Below, piece by piece: positions 57,156 to 64,000 of a stretch of DNA of 64,000 nucleotides. Source of the DNA: Oxynema aestuarii AP17. GTDB taxonomy: Bacteria > Cyanobacteriota > Cyanobacteriia > Cyanobacteriales > Laspinemataceae. The translations under genes and the position numbers were made by a program. The DNA lies in contig NZ_CP051167.1 in assembly GCF_012295525.1 (NCBI RefSeq), positions 682,001 to 746,000 on the forward strand, in the 5' to 3' direction. The notes beneath the pieces were generated by a model. The model saw only the letters and a program-made list of their open reading frames with translations, searched no databases and was not told the DNA's origin. Position 1 is the stretch's first letter. Each line of letters starts with the position of its first letter.

Positions 57156-59765
57156 ATGCTCGAAGCGTATCGCCAACACGTCGAACAACGCTCTGCATTG
57201 GGGATTCCCCCCTTACCCCTAGATGCCCAACAAACCTCCGAACTGTGCGAATTGCTCAAAAATCCGCCTTCCGGAGAAGAAGATACCCTACTGTACCTCT
57301 TACGAGAGCGCGTCCCGCCCGGGGTAGACCAAGCCGCTTACGTCAAAGCCTCCTTCCTCACCGCAGTAGCGAAAGGTGAGGTCAACTGTCCCCTCATTTC
57401 CGAGATCGAGGCGATCGAAATCCTCGGCACCATGCTCGGCGGCTATAACGTCCACGCCCTGATCGAACTGCTACAGTCCGACAACGGCGACAAAGCCCAA
57501 ACCGCCGCCGACGCCCTCAAAAAAACCCTGCTCGTCTTCGACGCCATGCACGACGTGCTGGAATTGGCGGAAACCAACAGCTACGCCCGACAAGTCGTCG
57601 ATTCTTGGGCCGCCGCCGAATGGTTCACCTCCCGTCCCACCCTTCCCGAAGCGATTACGGTGACCGTGTTCAAAGTGCCCGGGGAAACCAACACCGACGA
57701 CCTCTCCCCCGCCAGTCACGCCACCACGCGCCCGGACATTCCCCTGCACGCCCTCTCGATGCTCGAATCGCGCCTCGAAGGGGCTTTAGAAACCATTGCC
57801 GAGTTGAAACAAAAAGGCCATCCCGTCGCCTACGTCGGCGACGTGGTCGGGACGGGTTCCTCGCGCAAATCCGCGATTAACTCCGTTTTGTGGAACCTCG
57901 GCCAAGATATTGCCCACGTGCCGAACAAACGGGGGGGCGGTTATATTTTAGGCGGGGCGATCGCGCCGATCTTCTTCAACACCGCCGAAGACTCCGGCGC
58001 CTTACCCATCGAGTGCGACGTCACCGCCTTAAAAACCGGGATGGTCGTCACCCTCCACCCTTATAAAGGCGAAATCACCGACGAAAGCGGCGCAGTCATC
58101 TCCCGCTTCTCCCTCAAACCCAACACCATCATCGACGAAGTTCGCGCCGGAGGACGCATCCCCCTGATTATCGGGCGCAGCCTCACCGACAAAGTCCGTA
58201 AAGCCCTCGGGGAACCGCTCAGCGACATCTTCACCCGTCCCGAACTTCCCGAAGAAAACAACAAAGGATTTACCCTGGCTCAGAAAATGGTCGGGAAAGC
58301 CTGCGGACTTCCTGGCGTGCGCCCCGGAACTGCCTGCGAACCCCTGATGACCACCGTCGGCAGTCAGGACACCACCGGACCGATGACCCGGGACGAACTC
58401 AAAGAACTCGCCTGTCTCGGCTTCTCCGCCGACCTGGTGATGCAGAGTTTCTGTCATACCGCCGCCTATCCCAAACCCGTGGATGTCGAAACTCACAAAG
58501 AACTCCCCGACTTCTTCTCCACCCGTGGCGGCGTCGCCTTGCGTCCCGGCGACGGCATCATTCACTCGTGGATGAACCGGATGTTACTCCCCGACACCGT
58601 CGGTACCGGGGGCGACTCCCACACCCGTTTTCCCTTGGGGATTTCCTTCCCCGCCGGGTCGGGATTAGTCGCGTTCGCCGCCGCCTTGGGGGTAATGCCC
58701 TTAGACATGCCCGAATCCGTACTCGTCCGCTTTAGCGGCAGCTTGCAACCCGGGGTCACCTTGCGCGATATCGTCAACGCGATTCCTTACGTGGCGATTC
58801 AGCAAGGCTTGCTGACCGTGGCGAAGGAAAATAAAAAGAATATCTTCTCCGGGCGGATTATGGAGATGGAAGGGTTGCCCGACCTCAAAGTGGAGCAGGC
58901 GTTCGAGTTGACCGACGCCACCGCCGAACGCTCCTGCGCGGGGTGTACGGTGAAGTTAGGGGAAGCAACCGTCGCCGAGTATTTGCGGTCTAATGTCGCC
59001 CTGTTGAAGAATATGGTCGCACGGGGCTATCAAGACGCGCGCACGATTATGCGCCGGGTGGCGAAGATGGAGCAGTGGTTGGCGAAGCCGGAACTGATGG
59101 ATGCCGATAAAGATGCGGAATATGCGGCGGTCCTCGACGTCAATCTCGACGAGATTAAAGAGCCGATTGTGGCGGCGCCCAACGATCCGGACAATGTAAA
59201 ATTGATGTCCGAATGTGCGGGAGACCGGATCGACGAGGTGTTTATCGGGTCTTGCATGACCAATATCGGTCACTACCGTGCGGCGGCGAAAGTGTTGGAA
59301 AATGCGGGTCCGGTGAAAGTGCGCCTGTGGATTTGCCCGCCGACGCGCATGGATGAGGAACAGTTACGCAAAGAAGGGGTTTACGGCACCTTTGCGGCGG
59401 CTGGCGCCCGCACGGAAATGCCGGGATGCAGTTTATGTATGGGCAACCAAGCCCGGGTTGAGGACAACGCGACGGTGTTCTCGACTTCGACGCGCAATTT
59501 TAATAACCGGATGGGTAAAGGCGCGCGGGTTTATCTCGGTTCGGCGGAATTGGCGGCGGTTTGTGCTTTGCTGGGTCGGATTCCGACGGTTGAGGAATAT
59601 CTCGATATTGTTTCGGAGAAAATCGATCCGTTTGCGGGGGATTTGTACCGCTATTTGAATTTCGACCAAATCGAAGGATTTGAAGATGAGGGTCGAGTGG
59701 TTCCGTTGGAGGAGATGCCGAAGATCGAGGATATTTTAGGGATTCCTGCGGTCACTCAATCGTAA
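57156..59765 (+). CDS. acnB: Aconitate hydratase B (bifunctional aconitase/2-methylisocitrate dehydratase)
   Basis: 869 residues from ATG at 57156, chosen because [20 protein letters not shown] is the standard AcnB start with a GAGGAG upstream; another ATG at 57126 adds 10 codons. Contains the N-terminal HEAT-like domain, then [19 protein letters not shown] and [15 protein letters not shown], and the iron-sulfur cysteines in GSCMTNIGH and [10 protein letters not shown]. AcnB converts citrate to isocitrate and can act as an RNA-binding sensor when the cluster is lost. Ends in a strong terminator. Confidence 0.97.
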   Translation: MLEAYRQHVEQRSALGIPPLPLDAQQTSELCELLKNPPSGEEDTLLYLLRERVPPGVDQAAYVKASFLTAVAKGEVNCPLISEIEAIEILGTMLGGYNVHALIELLQSDNGDKAQTAADALKKTLLVFDAMHDVLELAETNSYARQVVDSWAAAEWFTSRPTLPEAITVTVFKVPGETNTDDLSPASHATTRPDIPLHALSMLESRLEGALETIAELKQKGHPVAYVGDVVGTGSSRKSAINSVLWNLGQDIAHVPNKRGGGYILGGAIAPIFFNTAEDSGALPIECDVTALKTGMVVTLHPYKGEITDESGAVISRFSLKPNTIIDEVRAGGRIPLIIGRSLTDKVRKALGEPLSDIFTRPELPEENNKGFTLAQKMVGKACGLPGVRPGTACEPLMTTVGSQDTTGPMTRDELKELACLGFSADLVMQSFCHTAAYPKPVDVETHKELPDFFSTRGGVALRPGDGIIHSWMNRMLLPDTVGTGGDSHTRFPLGISFPAGSGLVAFAAALGVMPLDMPESVLVRFSGSLQPGVTLRDIVNAIPYVAIQQGLLTVAKENKKNIFSGRIMEMEGLPDLKVEQAFELTDATAERSCAGCTVKLGEATVAEYLRSNVALLKNMVARGYQDARTIMRRVAKMEQWLAKPELMDADKDAEYAAVLDVNLDEIKEPIVAAPNDPDNVKLMSECAGDRIDEVFIGSCMTNIGHYRAAAKVLENAGPVKVRLWICPPTRMDEEQLRKEGVYGTFAAAGARTEMPGCSLCMGNQARVEDNATVFSTSTRNFNNRMGKGARVYLGSAELAAVCALLGRIPTVEEYLDIVSEKIDPFAGDLYRYLNFDQIEGFEDEGRVVPLEEMPKIEDILGIPAVTQS

Positions 59766-59865
59766 TTCGATCGGGCTTCGAGTGGTTTGTCCGAAGAGTA
59801 GAACGATTTTGAGTTAATTTCAGGATCGATCTTAGGGTTCGGACAAGGCGATGAAATCCTCAGTT

Positions 59866-59888
59866 AGCCCGCTTCGGCGGGCTTTTTT
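59866..59888 (+). terminator. Intrinsic terminator of acnB
   Basis: AGCCCGC-TTCG-GCGGGCT followed by TTTTT, a 7-bp GC stem with a stable tetraloop, about 100 bp after the stop codon. Confidence 0.95.
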
Positions 59889-59909
59889 GTGGGGAAAAGA
59901 TCGATGGAG

Positions 59910-61808
59910 TTAGGGTGAGAATCGGTCTAATTCGGCGAGTTCTAAGGCGGAGTCGAGGATTTTAGCGGCCCGATCGCCCTGACCGAGGGCGTAGAGTCGC
60001 TCGGCGATCGCGGCGAGGGTGCGAGCTTGGGCGTAGCGGTCGTCGATCGAGCGACTCACTTGAAGAGAGCGATTATATTGTGAGATCTCGGCTAAGCCCA
60101 GGGCGATCTGATGTAAGACGCGGGCTTGTTCGCGACGATCGCCGATGGTTTGGGCGACCATGCGAGCTTCTAAAATTTGTCCGCGTCCGGATAAGTTGAG
60201 GGCGATCGCGCCGAGGGTTTCGGCTTGGAGCTGGAAGTCGGCGATCGCGTCGGCGACGAGTCGGGCTTTGAATACTTTGCCTTTGTCCAACAATAACAGG
60301 GCAATTTGGCGCAATCCGGCGGCTTGTTGGTGACGGTCGGCGATCGCGGCGATCGCTTGCACCCCGGTTTCGACGCGATCGGCCCGGGCTAAGTTCACCC
60401 CGATCGCCCGTAATGCCTTCGCCCGTCGCTCGGTGTTGCCAATCCCTTGCGCCATTTCCAACGCCGCTTGCAAGTCTCGATTGGCGATTAACGTGCAGGA
60501 ATTGGCACTAAACTCCCCTCGTGTTTCCCGTGGCGGTCGCGTCGGTTCGCTGCCGTCTGGAACGGCTAATCCTTCGGCATCGGCGACCCATTCCCGGGCG
60601 AGGGATCGGACGCGGGCGATCGTCTTCGCTCCGTCTTCAAAGGGGTTGAACGGGAGATCTCGATTCAAATACTCGGTGGCGTGCAACCGCTCCCCGGTTC
60701 GATTGGGAAAGCGCCCGGAAACCTTGGGTTTGAGGGTTTCGATCGCCGCGATCGCTTCCTTTAAGATCCGCGCCGAAGATTCCGTCGCCCCAGCTTGAGC
60801 GTATTCTAGAGAAATGCGGGCGATCGTCACGACCTTGAAAGCCGACGCGGGCAAGGGCTGGCACAGTTGCCACGCTTCGTGGAGGATCGATAAGGCCCGG
60901 GTCGTTTCGCCGCGATCGATCGCCGCCCCTGCCAGTTCCGCCAACACCCGCGATCGCTCGTCTGGCCGCTCGATCGCCACCGCCAATTCCCGGGCGAGGT
61001 CGAGTTGACCTTCCCCCGCCAAAACGACCGCCAAATGAACCATGGGGGCGACTTTGTCCTGGGAGGGGTCGGCGATCGTTGCCAACGCCTGCCCGACGCG
61101 ATCGAAATCTCTCACTTTTGCCCATTCGTAGGCGAGCCACTGCAACAGCGACCCTTGTTGTGGGACGTGGGGAATCGTGCGCGCCATTGCCAGGGCGCGA
61201 TCGTCGTGTCCGAGGGAACGCAACTCGACGACCATATCGCACAAGGCGGCGACCCGCTCTTGCGGATCGAGGCGATCGCAGATTTCCAGGGCGTCGGCGA
61301 GGCGATCGCCCCGGGTCAAAACCACGATCGCCTCGCGCCAACTGCGAATCTGCAGGCAGGGATCCTGCACCCGGGCGATCGTCGCCAAAGTGTGCTCTAC
61401 TTCCCCCGCCCGGGCCGAACGAACGGCAATGGCACAGAGAAATGCTTCTCGTTCCGAGGCTTTAGGTAGATCGGCGGCCAATTGTTCCATCCGTTCCACT
61501 CCCTCGCTGCGGCTCAAAGCGAGGGCGATCTGATAGAGAGCCTGAATTTTTGGGGGGCGATCGTCAAATCCCGACCGTTCCCAGTTCGTCCCCGGGGAGT
61601 GGGGGCGATACCCCGGAGACGTCGCTTCGCGATCGTACAGACTGGGGATTGCATGGAGACGGCGCCCCTCGTGCGCCCGCTCGTTTGGGGGTACGGTTTC
61701 TGTGGCACCCAAACTGGCGGCTAATAAGGGATGGGACATGAGCAAGGTTGGCAGAGCACTGAGGGAGAATTTTTGAGTTTCCGGTGACATGGCACTCGTG
61801 GGAATCAA
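59910..61808 (-). CDS. Alpha-solenoid (TPR-like) repeat protein
   Basis: 632 residues. Apart from a mostly hydrophilic N-terminus, the sequence consists of about 12-14 helical pairs of about 34-40 residues, with a recurring pattern such as AIADFQLQAETLGAIALNLS and TIGDRREQARVLHQIALGLA. Similar proteins in cyanobacteria are repetitive helical scaffolds of unknown role. No catalytic motif, signal peptide or membrane helix. ATG at 61790 is an alternative start. Converges with acnB. Confidence 0.7.
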   Translation of the reverse strand: MIPTSAMSPETQKFSLSALPTLLMSHPLLAASLGATETVPPNERAHEGRRLHAIPSLYDREATSPGYRPHSPGTNWERSGFDDRPPKIQALYQIALALSRSEGVERMEQLAADLPKASEREAFLCAIAVRSARAGEVEHTLATIARVQDPCLQIRSWREAIVVLTRGDRLADALEICDRLDPQERVAALCDMVVELRSLGHDDRALAMARTIPHVPQQGSLLQWLAYEWAKVRDFDRVGQALATIADPSQDKVAPMVHLAVVLAGEGQLDLARELAVAIERPDERSRVLAELAGAAIDRGETTRALSILHEAWQLCQPLPASAFKVVTIARISLEYAQAGATESSARILKEAIAAIETLKPKVSGRFPNRTGERLHATEYLNRDLPFNPFEDGAKTIARVRSLAREWVADAEGLAVPDGSEPTRPPRETRGEFSANSCTLIANRDLQAALEMAQGIGNTERRAKALRAIGVNLARADRVETGVQAIAAIADRHQQAAGLRQIALLLLDKGKVFKARLVADAIADFQLQAETLGAIALNLSGRGQILEARMVAQTIGDRREQARVLHQIALGLAEISQYNRSLQVSRSIDDRYAQARTLAAIAERLYALGQGDRAAKILDSALELAELDRFSP

Positions 61809-62194
61809 TCAAAATGAAACGGGGGGAACCGCTCGGATCTAGTCTCTCGCGTCGACGTTCCCTTGACATCCACCGCAAGAACGATCGCGCTTGCGCTTGC
61901 GGCGATCGCTCGGCGTTGCCCGAACGCCTTCTATTTCCGGGGATTCCCGTCTTTTTTTCGAGAGGTCGATCGGCCATCATCATTTGTTCGACACCGAGAG
62001 TAGCGAGTGAGCGAGCGAGAGATCGTCAAGATTCACCATAAAACCAGGCGATCGCCATCCCTGAATTTAAAAGCTTTTTTTAAAGATAAAACCCGGCAAC
62101 GCTTCTTCCCCTTGTTAAGAGACGCCCCCCTTCCCCAAAAAACCCCTTAAGCCTTTTGCAATCTAAAATCTAAAATCTAAAATCTCTACAATCC
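61809..62194. other. Intergenic region with short tandem repeats
   Basis: 386 bp. TCTAAAA is repeated three to four times around 62163-62185, just after the end of the channel gene. No gene supported; a small hairpin-like run CCCCCTTCCCC is present. The frame 61784-62041 (+) has no known motif. Confidence 0.4.
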
Positions 62195-63919
62195 TCAAGA
62201 CGAACTACTCGCCAACAATAACGAGGGTGTCGTCCGCCAGAGCAATTCCAATTTATTCGCGGGCATGGTCAGATAGAGAACATCTCCCGCACTCAAACAA
62301 ATTTCTAATAAATCCCAACCGTGAATCGCACTGCAATTTGTTTCGATGTATAGCGGTACGAAATCCGCCTTCATCGCCGCATCCTTGACGCGCTGAGTGC
62401 AAAAGGGATGGGCGGGAGTGATTAACGTGGCTAAAGCGACCCAGAGGGTATCGGCGGTCATGCCATTGCCGAAAATGCGTCCTCCGAGAGCGGCGGCGGC
62501 GAAGGCGGGGGCGGCTAATTCCGTGGGACTGAGTACGGCGTCGAACTCGAAGACTTGTTGAAACATCCGCGAAAAATGGCCGTCTTGGTTGCGGGCGACC
62601 ACGGGGAGTTTGGGGGCGAGTCCTTTTGCGGTTAAGGCGATTTCTAAATTGGCGGTGTCGTTGCTGGTGACAGCTAAGAGGGCGTCGGCGTGGCAAAGGC
62701 GGGCGGATTCTAAGGTGCTGCTCAAGCGGGCGTCCCCTTGAATGACGGGGATTTTCAAGGCGCGGGCGGTGTGAAGAAAGCGGGTGTTGGGGTCGCGATC
62801 GATCGCCACGACTTCATAACCGCTTGCTTGTAATTGGCTGGCGATTTTGATGCCGATGCCGCCGAGTCCGCAAACGATGTAGTGATTTTTTTGCGGAATG
62901 GGTGCGGAGTTCCACAACTGCCGGAAACGGGTTCCCAATACTAGATCGTTGAGTAGGGCGTAGTAGATACCGACGACTCCGGCGCCAACGAGCATCATGG
63001 CGGCGGTGAAGACTTTGATAATATCGGGGGAGTATTCTGCAACTTTTTCGTTGCCTCCCGCTCCGGTGATCATGCCGACGGAGAAGTAGAGGGCATCGAT
63101 AAAGGTGGTTTCGGAGGTCACCCAAGTGTAGGTGACGGTAGTTCCGAAAATGGTCAGGAAGAGGACGAAGGTGACCCAAATTGAGGATTGACTGTGTTCG
63201 TAGAAGCGTTGGACGCTGGTGAGAAATTTTTTGAGGCGATCGACGATCGATTTGCGGGTGGTGCGAATGCTCGGTTTGGTGGCGACAATGAGACGATCGC
63301 CCACCTTGAGAGTATGTCCGTGGATGACTGCAGAGACGAGATCCACCGAGGTTTCGGCGGGGAGGTAGTAAATGAGCATCCGGTTGCGATCGTCCCATAA
63401 ATCGGCGAGGGGGCGGTCTTTCCAGGGGTGATGCTCGTCGATACATTCTTCGTGCATGGGCCAGGTTTGGTTAAACAGGCGCAGTTGTCCGATCGCCCGA
63501 TTGCCAAACGCGGCGAAAGAAAAGACGGGGGCGGCGAGATCGGAGACGCTCATGCTAACATGTGCCGGGAGCGTGCGATCGAGGCGATCGCCCAAACTGG
63601 CGTTAAAGAGGCGATTGATAATCCGAATTTGCGGGTTGAGGATGCGCGCTTGCACTAAAATCTCTAAGTTCACCGCGTCAGTCGCCCCGGCGATCACCAG
63701 GGTGTGAGCTTGACGAATCCCTGCATTCATCAAGGTTTCAGCCGATTGTAACTCCCCGACGACGATATCCGAGCCGCTTTCGCGTTCGCGCAGGGACTCC
63801 GCCGGAAGATCGAGGGGTTTGGTACTGATCCCGACGACCGACGCACCTTGTTGTTTTAACAGGGAGAATATTTTATATCCAGTGCGACCCAAGCCACAGA
63901 CAATAATTCGCGGTTTCAT
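62195..63919 (-). CDS. Two-RCK ion channel or TrkA-type potassium transport protein with atypical pore
   Basis: 574 residues. N-terminal RCK/TrkA-N domain with GLGRTG (9-14), two transmembrane helices (about 246-266, 302-324) around a re-entrant loop, then a second RCK domain with GLGGIG (351-356) and a TrkA-C-like part. The pore loop reads VGMITGAGGNEK (281-292) rather than the TxGYGD selectivity filter of potassium channels. The layout is that of a ligand-gated channel subunit; its ion is therefore uncertain. The gene's start is near the right window edge; its upstream partner cannot be seen. Confidence 0.8.
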   Translation of the reverse strand: MKPRIIVCGLGRTGYKIFSLLKQQGASVVGISTKPLDLPAESLRERESGSDIVVGELQSAETLMNAGIRQAHTLVIAGATDAVNLEILVQARILNPQIRIINRLFNASLGDRLDRTLPAHVSMSVSDLAAPVFSFAAFGNRAIGQLRLFNQTWPMHEECIDEHHPWKDRPLADLWDDRNRMLIYYLPAETSVDLVSAVIHGHTLKVGDRLIVATKPSIRTTRKSIVDRLKKFLTSVQRFYEHSQSSIWVTFVLFLTIFGTTVTYTWVTSETTFIDALYFSVGMITGAGGNEKVAEYSPDIIKVFTAAMMLVGAGVVGIYYALLNDLVLGTRFRQLWNSAPIPQKNHYIVCGLGGIGIKIASQLQASGYEVVAIDRDPNTRFLHTARALKIPVIQGDARLSSTLESARLCHADALLAVTSNDTANLEIALTAKGLAPKLPVVARNQDGHFSRMFQQVFEFDAVLSPTELAAPAFAAAALGGRIFGNGMTADTLWVALATLITPAHPFCTQRVKDAAMKADFVPLYIETNCSAIHGWDLLEICLSAGDVLYLTMPANKLELLWRTTPSLLLASSSS

Positions 63920-64000
63920 AGTTTAGGGGATCGATCCGCAAGGCGATCGAGGAAGGCTAATTTTGTTACTCGGGCTACTATTGTTGACGACTCCGGGATC

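Overview
The window is chromosomal DNA of an oxygenic cyanobacterium. It carries genes for photosystem I (psaB, psaL, psaI), PipX/PipY, SepF, Ycf35 and cyanobacterial LptC, and the palindrome GCGATCGC (HIP1) occurs throughout. A PsaB loop of a type I recall from Arthrospira-like Oscillatoriales, several multi-PAS c-di-GMP proteins, an adenylate cyclase and TnpB-only insertion sequences suggest a filamentous, Oscillatoriales-like organism. That placement is an inference, not a measurement.

Layout. 0-2.4 kb: a truncated metallophosphoesterase (-) and an SGNH hydrolase with a pentapeptide-repeat insert. 2.4-9.2 kb: photosystem I block with psaB (+, without psaA directly upstream), an RTX-type secreted protein (-), gene debris, psaL-psaI (-; psaI is only 38 codons) and a small four-cysteine protein. 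9.6-10.5 kb: a lipoprotein and a Nudix hydrolase. 11.2-16.9 kb: three same-strand genes, namely a TPM-domain protein fused to eight WD40 repeats and zinc ribbons, a TPM membrane protein with the same zinc-ribbon module and a Gly/Ser tail, and a LemA protein. 18-25.4 kb: housekeeping run der, ecfT-like, pabB, pipX, pipY, sepF, proC. 25.4-31.4 kb: DUF2993 protein, a TnpB element, a pseudouridine synthase overlapping a RodZ-like gene, and malQ. 31.6-38.5 kb: second TnpB element, Nudix, a 7xPAS-GAF-GGDEF diguanylate cyclase and ridA. 38.9-40.5 kb: an actin-like ParM-type ATPase with a small partner. 40.6-47.6 kb: lptC, a NYN/LabA-like protein, metG, plsC-like, alpha/beta hydrolase, tRNA-Lys(CUU), ycf35 and a small membrane protein containing a 27-bp minisatellite. 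48-56.4 kb: adenylate cyclase, a decayed TnpB element joined to its stop codon, and a PAS/LOV-GGDEF-EAL protein. 57-64 kb: acnB, an alpha-solenoid protein and a two-RCK ion channel.

How the genes connect. Much of the window concerns photosynthesis, nitrogen/carbon balance (PipX/PipY, AcnB, ProC) and second-messenger signalling (one cAMP and two c-di-GMP enzymes, one with a complete blue-light LOV signature). The least ordinary parts are the TPM-WD40-zinc-ribbon/TPM/LemA neighbourhood, the actin-like cassette, and GC-rich palindromes lying inside tnpB genes, in frame in one copy and disruptive in the other. Coordinates and translations were read by eye; family names are from motif recognition without database searches.
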